A stretch of DNA of 64,000 nucleotides from the NCBI GenBank assembly GCA_037178975.1, contig JASJZH010000004.1, positions 744,001 through 808,000 on the forward strand. The letters run 5' to 3'. Both the position numbers and the translations under genes were made by a program. Source of the DNA: Oscheius tipulae. Its lineage: Eukaryota; Nematoda; Chromadorea; Rhabditida; Rhabditidae. This document shows, piece after piece, positions 32,388 to 46,600 of this stretch (positions within the stretch are counted from its first letter, which is position 1; each line of letters opens with the position of its first letter). Below the pieces are notes generated by a model, which worked only from the letters and a program-made list of their open reading frames with translations, did no database searches and had not been told where the DNA came from.

Positions 32388-34606
32388 GGGACCAAATAGT
32401 GAGGGTCGAAGGTCCAAAATGATATTTACACGTGGTGATGATTTCCAGATTAGGGGAAAAGTGATAAGAAGGAAGAGTTCATCAGGAGAGAAAAAGTGAG
32501 AGAGAGGGAGCTTGGACAAGAAACAGGGTGACAGAGAGACAGAAAGACTCACTTCCGGTCAATTACCACCCGTCTTCTCTCATCATCGGCAGTTTTTCAG
32601 GACGATTAGCCGTCGGTTCAAATGACCTCCATCCTCCAAGTTCTTACCCATATTCACTCGTCCTCCTTCGAGGTCACCCCCATGTTATTTTTGCTGGAAC
32701 ACACATCGGACTGACCATGTGATGACCTTGGTGCGACACCTGTCTCTCTCTCCTTTTTGATTGTATCTAGAAAACCTCCGAGTGATACTCTTCTCACACT
32801 TTTTTCCCCGAAACGGATGGTCTTCTTCCGTCTCGTTCAACGTCCAAATGTGCGCTGTTCTCACGATTGCTCAACATAGCGTACATGGGGAAACATTGAC
32901 AGTTTTTTACGGTGCTGTTTTTGAAACCAGACCCTTTTTATTTCTCATGTGTCCGTTTTCGTCATTGGCCACGGATACAGTAACAAAAGGAACGCATGTT
33001 ATATAGTATTCTTGAAACAGCCGAGCATGGCTTTGTATTTGGTTGGTCTTTTCCAAGAGAATGAAGACAAGTGAGTGCAGGCAAGATCGAAACCCTGCTA
33101 TCAGAATCTTGTGAAACCAAAAAAAGTAAGATAATTAGGGGTGAGAATGCTTACTTCAGTTAGTTTTCCAGGACGAAAACAGTTCACAGGCAACCAATGC
33201 TTCTTATATCGTAGTGGTGAAGAAAAAACCTATCAAAGTTTTTTTTTTCTCGGTTTTTTTCTCGATAAGAGACCAGGAAAATACGGTCACCCCGTATAAC
33301 ATTTGATTCAGAGAGACGGGCCGACACTGGTGAAGCACCCAAAAAGCCAGACGTATCACCGGGTTATATTTTGTAACACAGAAAAAAACCGTTTAGCCAT
33401 TTTTCTATAGCTTTCTACTGCTCCTAGGCCTTTATGTCAAAAATGACATCGCTGTTATATTGGTAATACTTCGGCAGGTGGCCCAGTTCATAAACGGGTT
33501 TTTGCGCGCTTTTTCTTTTTGACGGATTTTGAAATTTTCTTCATGATTTTTGATATTCCCTACTGTTCTTTATCATTCTTGTTGAAATCTTTTTGCTTAC
33601 TTTATTTAAAAAAAAGTGCTTACTTTATTTTGCCTTGAAACATTATTTTGGAGAAAACGTCAGATCCCGACGAAAAATTATGTTTGATTAAACGGGGTCA
33701 CCTGCCGAAGTTTTTTTATTTATTTGGGCAGCTTTTGAATGTGTTTGATGGTTCGGTCCTGCATTTTTTTTCTAAATGAGAATAAGGTCACGCTCTTCCG
33801 GAATATGCTGTAGACCGCTGAGAAAGTCTAGCCGCCGAGCGGTTGTAGGGTAAAACATTTGTCCCAGTGGCTTCTTTGGTATGAGTTCAGTTGATTGTCT
33901 GCTGGTAGATAAACGGACCAACGCTTTGTAGCCCCCAAAAAAGGCCCATTAATCTCTTCAATTATTTCTTGTAACTCAGAGAACCGTCCAGCAAACTTTT
34001 TTGGAGCGACCTACTGGTGACTATACTTTGGCAGCTCGAGCCGAAACTTTTGTGATATGTTTGTCCGTTTTTATCAGAATCAGTACATGTAGTCTTGCTT
34101 AGAACTCATCGAAAAATACTTACAAACAACGGAGACATTCAAAAACATGCTACAAGTATGCATTTGGAGAAGGGACGTGTATTTTTGGACAGAATCATCA
34201 ACTAGCTCGAACCGATTCGGGGCGAAAATTTTCTCAACTGGTGACACTGGTTCTGTCACTTTATTCTATGGTACTAAAAAGAAAAAAATTTGTTAATTAT
34301 ATTTTGACAACCGAGATTACATTTTAAGTGTTCAGTGTACCTTTCCTTCCGAATGTGGCATAGAATATACACTGGCTACAGAGAAATTTTGGGACAAACA
34401 ATTTCCGTTTGAATCTTTGCAATTCCCCCCCTTCCAACTCTTCCTTTATACAGTACCCTTGAAATAAGCAACATCGTTATTTTCAGTCAGTCACCCCTCA
34501 GCTGGTTTCCGGTGACTATTGTTTGCTCGTCTCTCTTGAGTGTCGAGTGCCATCATCCACCCTGGGAGAAGAAGAGTTCGCGGATGCTCCAGGTTCAGGA
34601 CAGACT
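32388..34606. other. Intergenic between lectin and NPC1-like gene
   Basis: Divergent promoter region with no supported exon. Contains AGAGAC-rich DNA at 32500-32550 and an inverted-repeat element at 33468-33711. Confidence 0.45.
33468..33711. mobile_element. Inverted-repeat element, MITE candidate
   Basis: Left end ACTTCGGCAGGTGGCCC(A)GTT; right end, reversed, ACTTCGGCAGGTGACCCCGT. 244 bp with no coding frame. Superfamily not assigned. Confidence 0.65.
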
Positions 34607-37600
34607 ATGATTCATCACTATTTATTCTTGGCTACGGCTATTTTAGGCAGTTTTATAGGTGAGTCAGTTTTTTTTGTTCTTGAAACAAGGAGTTGGCTAC
34701 TTTTTTGATTTCAGTAGTTTGGTAAGAGAGCAGAAAGTTTCACAGAATGCTTCTGGTCTGGTGGAAAAAAAGAAAATTGTTTCAATAACACTTCTTATTG
34801 TTAGTTTCGTGTCTTATCTCTAGGGTTCGCGCCGGGGTTCTGGGGAAACATTATTTTTAACCCAGTGGGACTTTTTTATGCTTCATTCTGAATACAAAAG
34901 CAGTAAATAAGCGATGTAAACTAGTGCTAGGAGTTTGCGGGTCGACTGAGGGAAATCAAAACTAAGAAAAACAACAAGTTGGTTGAAGAGGAAACTCGGG
35001 CAGATCATAGTTACGCCCCACCCAGCCGCCATCTGCAGGAGTTGGTGGGGACCCGATTTTTTTGGTAGGAGCTTGCCTGGGGTGGGGGCATATGGTTTGT
35101 TGGAAAAAGAGTGACTACAGTGTCCCGAAATTACGTGGCGGGACTCCTGGGAGGGCGGAATTGAAATTTAGGATTTTTTGAAGTTCCTTTTTATCAGTGT
35201 ACAGCCTTCGTTTTTTTTTTTGAACAAATCATAACTAGCAATTTCTCCAGGAATCTCATCCGTTCTATGAAAGAAGGGCTGTGTCCGTCCGTGTGTTTTT
35301 AAGTTGCTGTATTGTAAAGCGCAAGTCCACTTTGTGGTCTAACGTAAATCTTCGGTCTAGGAATGACCCAGCCGCTATCCTGCTCGAGCCTCTTTGGTCA
35401 TACTTGTTGTTTTGAATGTAACACGGTCTCAGAGAAGCGTCGAAAGAGTTCGCTACTATTGAAAACTGGCATTTTGTCTAGATACCAACACATTTCAGTC
35501 CCCACTTCCTCACTATGCTCAATGTATGGAGTCTGTCACGAGACTGCAGCCTACTTCAATTACTGTCCAGCCAGCAATGAGACAGTTGTCCCTAAACCCC
35601 TACCAGAAGAAAGCCGTCATCTGGAGGAACAGCTCAAAATGAAGTGCCCGTACCTTTTTGCTGGTGAGTTTCAACTTTTATAGGGGGCACCGACTTCTTT
35701 TTCGAATTTGTTGTTGTAGATACGTACACCGTCAAGGAAGTACCTGTTTCATTACTTTTATCTTTTATGCTATTCTTTTTTTGCTATTCTTGATTTGTAG
35801 AGTTATTGAACTCAGATTTTGGTGTGGAATTTTTGATCTATTACCACCTACCATTCGGTAGCTCTTCTTTACTTTTCATGAAACAAAAAAATGAAAACAA
35901 ACCAAGAAGGTACTACTGATGTTTAGAGCTCTCTATAGTTTTTTTACAAACAAATTTCCCTAGACAAACTCTCAACGAGAATGGAATCAGAAAACAGTTG
36001 AGTTTGCCCTCTGGACAACTACTCGTTTCTGCTTGGAGTTTGACTTATACTCTCCCTGAAACAATCATTTTTCAAAGATGCAAGAATGAGAAGCATGTTA
36101 TGTCAGCAGTCAATTATCAGACGTATGTAAAAACACTGCCAATCGAACAGGAAAATTAGCGATTTTTTTATCGAAGCACCCGTATAGTTTTCCTGAAACA
36201 GTAACATTTTATACTCAATTTCATCGACAGTACGAATATTTTCATCGACAGTAATGTAATAGACTTTACCAAAAACAGATAACAGTCAAGTAAACATTTG
36301 ATAGACAGCCATCACTTACGTTTTGCACAACCGCTGTCTTTATACTGCTTCTGAAATGAAAGTTTCTCGCCATTCTATCAAAACCCACAAAGTTCAGACA
36401 ACAATCGTGACCTATGCTGTGATACCCCCCAAGTTGGAGCCTTATTCAAGATGATCAGCATAGCCACGTCACTCTTCTCGCGCTGTCCCTCCTGCATGGA
36501 CAATTTCTGGAAGTATTGGTGCATGTACACTTGCTCTCCCAGTCAGGGCAACTATCTAAAGGTTCAGTCTCTTTTGTAAGAAAATGAGAAAATGTTTCAG
36601 GTTCTGGAGACGGAACCGTCCCCGTCGACGAACAGAAGCATGGTCATCAAAGTCCAGTACAATTTAAGCAGACAGTATGCTGAGGGAACTTATGAGTCCT
36701 GTAAGGATGTGAGTATTGGTGATCAAAAGAGGCACATTTTATCAGATACATACAAAAAATAAGACCCATAGCAGAGTTGCTGCAATGAATGTTTCACGAA
36801 ACGAATAATCAAAACAATTGTGCAGGAAAGCGATATTAGTAGGGAAGAGCTTGGATAAAAACAAAACTATAAAGGCATACCTTACAGAAAGACAGTCTTT
36901 TTGTTCTAAGTACAAGCCACCATAAAACGGCATCTTCATCAAACTTTGGAGCTTTTTTTTCGTTAGCACCCACCCTCTATGTCAAGAGGCGAAACAGATT
37001 AGTGAAACTTATGAAAATTGTTTATGAGTTATGGGACATTTCGAGTCTTTTTTGTAGGTGAAAGACATATTTTTCAGTCAACTCTCGCTATAACGGACCC
37101 CATTTTTTCACACGCTGACTATTTTTTGTTCGTTTCACTTCTTTTACCTAAAGTATGGTTCAATTGAAAGAACGTTGGTTCTGTTATGTGTGCATTTCTG
37201 AAAATAATCAAATTTCAATGAGCCCTCTTATATTAGTAGTAGGAAGCATAATTTCCAAAGCTCCGACAATAATCAACAAATTATTGTTGTAGGCGATGGT
37301 CAATCTATTTCACCGATTTTCTGTGCCTAAGGCCAAAAAACGGTAAAGTATGAAATAGAGAAAGAATTGTGTAAAAAGTTGGAACCATAAATGTTTCATT
37401 ATAAGGGCTCTATCATATACACATTGCTATTTTTGCTTCACAGCGATACGTTTATTCGGACGAGTCAGATTCCTTGTCTCTCTTCGAGTCAGTTGTGGAA
37501 ACAATATAGAGTCAGAGTTCCGCAAAGATTTGACATAAGAACCCACCCATACCTACATTTTTCAGGTAAAGCTAGTCAGTGCTTCCGGCAACGCCATGCT

Positions 37601-40600
37601 CATAATGTGCGGTCGTCTGGCTCCCAACGAGATTTGTACTCTCGACAAATGGCTCAGTTTCATGGGGACGAGGAGTGCTGGACTGGGAGTCCCTGTCGAT
37701 ATCCTCCATGAATACCACGACAGCAACGAGCCGGGCAACTTTATGCACATGAACACTTCGAGATGTGATCAGTCACCAAGGGTTGGACAGTCCAAGTGTA
37801 TGATCAGTGACTGTCCTGTGGAGGGAAAAGCAGCAGATTTTCGGTTGGATGAAGGCGGAACTCAGGTGAGGCAATTTGTTTGGTTCGAAATTTTGCTTGA
37901 AAGTTAATTTGCTTCACCGGATCCAGAAGATCAACCTATCACCCTATACGAATAGTTTCCTGGACTCCATGAAACACAAACTTTTCAAGAATAGAACACG
38001 TAAACAGCGCGCGCCTTTGATCAGCAACCTGGCCTGGCTGGCATCCCTGAATGTAGTCTTCAGCCATAAGCTTCGGAAAAAAATTGTGAAGGTCACGATG
38101 GAAGACAAAGTATTGCCTTTCCAGGTACTAGTCTTCTTTTATACAAACCTTGAAACACAAATCTGACAACTTGAATTAAAGAAAACCTCATTCAGGAAAT
38201 CTGTACCCTCTTCGGACTCGGTTGTTCTCTCTATTTCCTCGTCTTCTCCGTCTTCATCTTTTGCAGTGTCCTGGCCTGGGCATTCCTTCCTTATATGTTT
38301 CAGAGGAAAGTGAGAAGAGATGTTGAGGTACGTTGGGCTCTTCTCATAAGCTAGCAATTTTTTACGATCTCACGTTTCACAAAACCTTCAAATACAAAAA
38401 AAATTGCCTTGGTTGTCATTCGACATCGTGTACTCGTTCGATGCAAATTACCAATGTTCAGTTTGACCTGGACTTTTCGATCAGCCATCAAGCCCACTGG
38501 ATCCCGAAGCAGATTCATTTTAACTCTGTCCTGTTTGTTGAGGTAAGTTACCATTTCTTAATGGAATGAGGGCTAGAGAAACTGCTACTAAAGTGTTTCA
38601 GAAGAAATGCATATAACGGAAAGCGCTCTTGACGATGTTGAGTCCCAGTGAGTATCAAAAGAAGGACCTAAAGAGAGTACTACAGGGAAACATTTCACGG
38701 TTTCGCGACAAACTATGACTTTAGACTTTCATAAGAGTATTGGTCACTTTTTTCCATAAAAACGAGAAGTTCTGTATTCGGTTCAAGAAAAGTCGAATGT
38801 CGAAATGTTTCAAGAGATCAGCATATAGCCCAATGTTTGCTTTATGATGTTCTGTCCCATTGATAAAAACCTAATGAACGTTCTGGAAGGACTACATTAC
38901 GGTTCTTGAGGGGAAAAGTTTCTCAATACTGGTCCTGAAACGAACTCTGAACTCAATACTTGTTCGTACAGACAAGAAGAAGACACCTGCTTCTCAAGGA
39001 AAGAACAAACTTTTTGTGTTTCAGTATTTCTGGTGAAAGCGGTGAATGTTTCGAAAAGTTTTCATGCTTCACAGTTTCTATATATGCACAGACGCAGTTT
39101 CTGCTCAATGTATTCTTCTATACGGGTGGTGCAAAACGAGAAAAAAGCAAAAGTAGCGACGTGGAGAAAGTTTCAGTTCGTCTCGAAGCAGCCCTTCCTC
39201 ACCGTTACCACTGCTGTCTTCTTGGCCGTCATCTGCTGCACGGGGATTCTGTTCCTGGATGTGACAAGCAGTCCCCTAGAAGTCTGGGTTCCACCGAACA
39301 GCCGGGCCATCCAGGAGAAAGACTATTTCGACAGCCACTTTGGGTTGGTTCAAAAAGTTTTTTAAGAGGCGGATGGAGCGGAAAGCTCAAATCTGAATAA
39401 GACCTACGTTGAAACAAAAGAGTTGAAGTTATTCATCTCTCAAAATTCCGTTCTATCGAGTTCCAACGCAAGTATAAGTTACTACCAACCGAATTTGGGT
39501 AGTTTTTTCCAGTTCAAGAAGTCAAATAAGAAGTCTTTTCAAGAGTTTGAAATAATCTCCGGGGACAAAAATATACCCAGAAGCCGTGATTGGAGAATTC
39601 TGGCCATTTTCGGGAAAAATTTTCTGTTTCCGAAAATGAAAAGCGCGAGGGTTTCTCAATCGGAATTGAAAAGAATATCAGGTTTTGATTTTCTTATTCT
39701 TTCAAACCCTGATATTAGCTGCAAGAGTTGAGCCAAGGTTCACACTGAAACATAGAAGTCCATATCTTTCGCTACATAGTTCTGCGAAAAACGAACATTT
39801 TCAAGTTTCTACGCTTGTATAAAATTGCCAGCTCAAAAAGAACTTTCTCCAGGGCTTGGTAAGGGTCTGCAGTGAAACATAAAAGTCGCAACTTTTTCAT
39901 TGCTCTTAACTACGGCTTTTCATGTTTCAACCTTAGCCCCCTAAAAGACCGAAAAAGCTTTTCAACTCCAGTGCAACAAAACTACAATTCCAGCCCCTTC
40001 TACCGTATCCAGCAAGTCATCATGTACCCAAAAAATGGAAGAATCGCCCCGATTTCCACGGAAATCGGCCCAGTATTTCAGAAAAACTTTATGAGAGAGG
40101 TAACCTGGTGTCTTCTTAATGACTTTTCTGGAGGTTTTCAACGTGATGGACGCGATTTTTGCGCTGGAGGCGACAGTCTCGGGTGGTAAAAAGGTGAAGC
40201 TGGAAGACATCTGCTACAGACCAATGGGAGCTGGCTACGACTGTCTCGTGAACTCGCCTACGAGCTTTTTTCAGGTAATTTGGAAAGCTAGTGGGCGTCA
40301 AAACACCTAAAAAAAATTCTGCGAGATCTACATGGTACGATTGATAAAACTTCCCTCTAGTCCACAAACACTTTGTACTTTCTATATGGGCGGGGGTGAA
40401 AACATTTCCCTCGGGAACTGCCTAAACTTACAGTGAACGATTGCTCACAAAAGACCTTCCGGCTATCACTCTAGAGCAAGTTTTGGTACACGTGTTCTGT
40501 CTTTGGGTCCAAAATGACTCCCCTTTGGGTTACCCTCGGGGTTACCCGACTAATGTTCAGTTTTCTCAGATACCAAGCGGGTTCGCCGTGATTGCAGTGA

Positions 40601-43600
40601 CTCAATGGACAAGTATCGTCTTTCTGATTGTTATATGGTCCATTCGAAACAATTTTTTTTATCTAAACCCTAAGCGTCTCCACTCTTTCTCCGTCTTTTA
40701 TGCTAGCTTTGAAACAGTGATGTATTTTACTACAGCTGTCTTTTGACCACGAAAAAATTGCTTAACAAGTCGGCAGTATTAAAAACTATTTTGCTTGAGC
40801 TTTCTTTTACACTGGAAAGTGACCCTTTTTTCCAATAAAAATTATAGCTTTGGACCTTCTACAGCCTGATTACTGTTACCAATAAAATTGCTATCTCTTT
40901 TTACTATCTCTAAAATATTATCACGGCTTTCAGCACAATGTCTCCTTCCTGGACGAAGTAGTTATAGCAACAGGTTCTACAACAGTCAGTCCGAAAGAGG
41001 AGGAGTTCGATTATGATGAAAATGAGCCAGGGAAGGAAAAGGAGAAGACGTATTTGGATCACCTAATGGACTGCATTGGGTGAGTTTCGCGGGGCTCATT
41101 TTTATATCTACTCGACGGTATCGAACGGTATTCCTAGATTGGGTTCTTTGCCGCTCCGATGTCTCGAACCCACTCATCGCCGTCATATCTTGTCGATCGC
41201 ATCCACGTTGCGGAGGCTCTCCCAATCCTCTCAGACACTCTCCGCAGATCATCTTCCTATCTCATACGGGGCCTTCAGCTGACGCGTCGGTGGTCCAGGG
41301 GTATCCACTCCATCGTGGCTCTCGACCATCTTGCTCCGTTCATCGCAGCAACTCTTCTTGCCCATTTCAGCTTTCTTCTCCAAGCCAAGTCCAGGATGTC
41401 GGGGAGCTGGGTCATTCATAGAACATTTTCGTTTCTCGCGCGGTCGAGAAGAATGAGGCACAATGTAGTGAAACAGTGTCTTTTATTAGGTGTCTCTTGA
41501 AGAAGGGGGTTTCTGACTTTGTTGATTCAAAAAAAATAGGTAAGATGAAGTTTTCATCAAGACAGTGTTATGTTGGTCGAAAGGACAACTTCAATCCTTG
41601 TTCAAAAAGAGAGAAACGAATGTGTGAGGGGAAAAACTACCTTTTAGATTTCGATGTAATTTTTTTCCTCAAGATTGTAAACAATCCATGTTGAATTGAG
41701 GGCCAGGTTCCTATTATAAACTTCAAGAACAGTAATACATTATTTATAGCAAAAACAATTATTTAAGTGTAAAGAGGGTCACTTACTCGCTTTCAGGAAC
41801 CCCTACACTTTAACCTCCTCGTTCGGTCAGAGCTGCATAGCTCCTTATGGTGGTCCAACTTTTTCGTACCTCGTCTTTGGCAATGAGAATGGAGACACTG
41901 ACCATGTAACTGACTATCTCTAGGGATAAGGAACTGTTTTTTCAGCCCCTAAACTCCACAGCCGCCATTATTTCCCTTCCGTTGAGCAGTAAGGCAGATG
42001 TGGTGAAGATGAGGGCTTGGGAGAAGAGGTATGTGATATTTTTGGATTGGAAATAAAAGAAAGGTTCAGTTTCATCAAGATGATGAAAAAATATAACCAT
42101 GCGGAGGTTCAGCTGAGCTTTTTGGCTGAGAGGAGCATTCAGGTGAGAGACAAAGACAGAGAGGAACAGAGATAGAGAGACAGAGACTGTTTCCAGGACG
42201 AGATCGAACGTGCCAGTGAGAGTGACGCCATTACTGTTCTCATCACCCTTTTCCTGATGGTACTTCCTGTTTCTGAACTATTTGATCTAGAAATTCAGAT
42301 TCTGTACTCAGTTTTTGCTCTGGGCAAGTATACGGTCAAGGAGAATAGACTGGTCTCGATTCTGGTCCAGTCCAAAATTATCGTCGGATTCTGCGGAATC
42401 TTGAGCATCTTCACTGCGATAGCAAGGTTGTTTAATAATGCCAGAATTTAGGTGTGCCAGAGCGTCTAGTGACTGTAAAATAACGGTGGGATTTTATTAC
42501 GAGAAGCGAAATGTATCAGTGACGTATCGCTAAAACAGTTTCGTTCCGATGCTTATAACTGCTTCGAAACAATTGACAACCCAAAATTTCAACAAATCGC
42601 CTAACCTAAGCTTTCAGTTCCTTGGGAATTCTGGCCTTCTACGGTCTCCGTATACCTTCAGCAGCAATCGTCATGAACAGTTTTGTCACTCTTCTGATCG
42701 GTTGCAATAGAATTTTTGCGGTGGTGTGGACTTCAAGAAACTCATTTAAAAGACAGAGAGCTGACTTCTCTGTCAGTCACTTTTTCAAGACCAGCCTTCC
42801 CAGTTCTCTGATATGTACTGTGGTACAGAGTACGGTATTCTTTACTGGTGAGTTTCTGTCTCTGTTACTCTCACTGAAACATTCCAGGAGCCTTCATATC
42901 CGTCCCAGCCGTCCGCTCCTTCTGTCTCCTGTCATCCCTTTCCATCATTCTTCAACTTTTCTTTCTCTGCGTCCTGTTTCTGCCCATCTGTATTTGGGAC
43001 CTGAGGAGACAGCAGGTATCTTTTTTTCTGAAGAATACTAGTATGTAAGGACGGATGAGAAGTGGTTGAAAGTACGGGGCGAGACGATTCAAGCAGTGAT
43101 CTAACCCAGAAGAGCTATAAACACGAAAGCTGCAATACTAAAGTTTTGAACTAGAAATGTTTCGCGTTTAGTTAATTAGGTAACGCTCCGTTTCGAAACA
43201 GTGCATAAATATATATAAATAGAAAAAAAATATGCATAAATAGAAAACCCTAAATTGTTCAGGTTACCTGGTCTACTCTCGATCAATAGTACGACATCGG
43301 AAAAGTATAGAATCACGTTTGGGTTCTGAAAAGTTTCTGTACCCAGTTGACTGTCTTGTTTAAAACCGTCATGAAATTTTTCACTGTTTCCATAAAAATT
43401 TGAAGAATCAAAGCTGTTGGTCTCAACAGACAGGCTAAAATCCAATTTTCTACCGTAGTAAGTCAATTTCCAGGCCAATCGTCCAGAGTTTTGCTGCTTC
43501 ACCAACTGTTCAAGTACAATCTCGGAAAAAGAGGAGACATTGGATGAGAAAGTTATGGTGGACAAGGAGAAATGTTTGAGTTTGGAATACAAGATATCAC

Positions 43601-46600
43601 AAACATCAATAACTTCAATGAAGGCAGTTCAAGTACTCACGGTGAAACATTTGTAGAAAAGTTTAAAATGCAACAAAGTTCAGATACTGATTACGGTAAC
43701 AATACTGACAGTTCTACCATGGGCCAGCTCTGAACTGAGACTGGGGCTGGATCAGAAGCTGGCTGTTCCGAAGGTGGGTTCAGTTTTGAAGACAGGGAAG
43801 GTACAAAAATCTGCAAAATATTGAAAAAATCTGATTTCCGCGGCGGCACTTCAAAATTTTTTAGTTTTCAACAGTTTTCCTACTTTGGTGTCCAGTTTCA
43901 CTGTTTTTCTTCTTTTTCTCATGTTGGCCGCCACTGGATACTCGGGTTTGACAGTTTGCCGTAAGTGTAGCGACAAGAAAGAAGAATTGAACTTTCGGTA
44001 AAATTGACCAATGGAGCAGTTGTTAAGAACCCCCGTTTGGAAAACCTGTTTTATCAACAGAATTTATTGCATCCTTCCATGAGAGACAAGGTACCATTGT
44101 TCCAACTTTGTCTGATCCCATAACAACTAGCACAACTCTCAAATTAGAAAACGCGTACAGTATTAAGCCCTGATTGATATCATAACCTCGTATTTCATTC
44201 ATAGTTGAATACCAACATTATTCGGAACAGATCATTGTTTCTTTGTTAGTGATTTGGCTGATCTCCCATAGTTTTCAAGATGACGCTGTCTTTCTCTGAG
44301 ATTTTATGAGATTCCATTCCTTCTAACATAGCAGTCGCTGTAGTTGGGTCTAGAAGTCGTGTTCATGAACACTTTTATTAAAATACCTTTTTGACAGATG
44401 TAGGCATCTGTGCCTGATGAACCATATGCCCAGACTGGAAAAGTGCCTTGATGTGAAAGAAAATAAAAGTTGGGGTGCGAATCTGACGATGTATCTAAAA
44501 CAAATACATCATATTATCATACTAACAGAATGGTCTAAAACTGCATTGAAACGTTGTAAAGGTAAACTGAAAAAGTGAGACAGATCCAGAGAAATCCAAT
44601 TGGACAGGACTGTCAACAACTACATCCCTTATCCCACGCTGGTGGAAGTCAAGGGCAGAAATCCTAGGCTTAATGACCCACACTACCGTAAGTACTCAAC
44701 ACTATTCAAGATGATCACATAGCAGCGGATTCATGTGAGACACAATTAGAGCATCCTTATACAATAAGTGTGAACAAGAACGTGAAAAGGTCTCATAAGA
44801 TCCATTGCTTCTTTGCTTGTGATTTGACTGATTTTCTAGTTTTTTGAGATGACGCTATCCGGCAGTGAAGACTGAAATTCCATTGCTTCTAACAAAGCAG
44901 TTGTAGTTATGGGATCTAGGTAGTAATTTAAATGGTACACAAAAAAGAGATACCTTTTTGACAAACGATGTTATTTCGGTCGCCTGGCCCGGAAGTCTCC
45001 CACTGTTTGGCGTATTGCGCTGTGTATCCCGCTATACCCGTTACAAGTAAATAGTTGATATATAAACTTGAGTCATCTAAGAATGAAATAACTTAGAAAT
45101 TCAGTACTACAAACAAAATGGTCTGAAGCTACCAAGTGGGGTTCCATCCTGCCATTGACAACTGTCTCTGTCGTTAGGGCAGTTCAGTCCAATCCACACA
45201 GAATCGTACCGGTCGTTAACAAGTGTGTAGTAGAGAAAATCATTCGTGCTTTTGTCAGGAATCTTTGGGAGAACGCCATTCTCTTGAGCACATACCGCTT
45301 GCGCGTCCGTGAAGGGTAGTTCTGGTGGATCAAATACCTGAATAACATTTCATCAAATCTATTCTATGCTAACCTTGTAGCATTTGCAGGTTCCAATATA
45401 GAAAGTGTATCCAGGGCTGCAGACAGGGTTTGCTACAAATTTTTCGAAGAGAAGTTTGATGAAAGATACCGGGGCAGGCAGACAGAGTTGGAGATGGGAA
45501 TGGGGACGGAGACGGGGACAAAGGTGGAGAGGGGGATGAAGATGTGTTCAAGTCAATTTGACAGACAGATGGTCTCCGTGAATTGCACTGCTCTTTTCTG
45601 AATTCTTTTTTTCAGGGATCAAATGCCTAGCATACATCCACATGTTATCTTGTTCTCTAACGGTAGCACACTCGTAAGCACTAGGATCACTTGGCTGATT
45701 CGGCGCCCAGTTCGTGAAAACTACTGGTTCTCGAGTAGTCCAAGTCCATTGCGGATTCATCAAATAGTTTGCTCCGATCCAAAAACTTGGAGCTGGAGTA
45801 CTAGCGGATGCAATTCCGGACACGTATACAGTTTCGAACATGCTCTGAATGGCAACCAAAGTGCCACCAAGTTTGTCACAACTCTGCTCTGCTGCCAGAA
45901 AATCGAGAGGTTGGGTGTTCATTTTGTAGCATCTGTAAAATTTTACAGAATATGCTAAAAGGGACAGACTTGTTAAAGTAGGCTTCATATAAAGTCCCGT
46001 TAGGACAAATTGCCCAAGCTGTAGAGGCTAAGACCAACAGGAGTAGTGTCCATGACATTGGTGAATTGAGCACTCTTATCAGCGGAAGCTTCTGCCGAAA
46101 GATTGCTTATTATCAACAGAAGAGAGTGTAGAAGTTGTTGCTGCGCTCAGGACACAAACGGGTGAAAAACGAAATATTTATACAATTTTTCTATGTCCAA
46201 GTTTATATTAACTCATCAGAGTAGTATGACGCAATTTTCTTCCCTATGTGCAACAGGTGATACAATATTTTTGCGAGCACTTCATTCAAGATTTCAGAAG
46301 TTTGCAATAAGTTGAATTAAGTTGTCGAATGACAGTTCCATCAGATGTAAGCTACACTAAAAATCCTTATTTCAATCGCTACTTTGACCAGTGGTATGTC
46401 TTGCATAAGGTAGAGAGAACAGAGTTTCTTGACATCGTCAGCTTCCAGATTAATACACTTCTTGGTCTCACAACGATCCTTCAGGTAGACCATGTTCATC
46501 TGGAAACGGACTGCTTAAACAATGGCAGGATTGTCTACTTTAGTGAGCTTTTACGGTCGAACGATGGACATAATCAGTAACTGACAGAGCCCATAGATAA

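Noticed and set aside
41159-41500. 113-codon plus-strand frame in an NPC1-like gene intron
   Set aside because: It is the antisense of a LINE reverse-transcriptase fragment whose minus-strand frame matches known motifs.
45020-45037. Apparent 18-bp intron in the nested lectin
   Set aside because: Too short to be spliced and in frame; reading through gives a continuous lectin sequence, so the exon is left whole.
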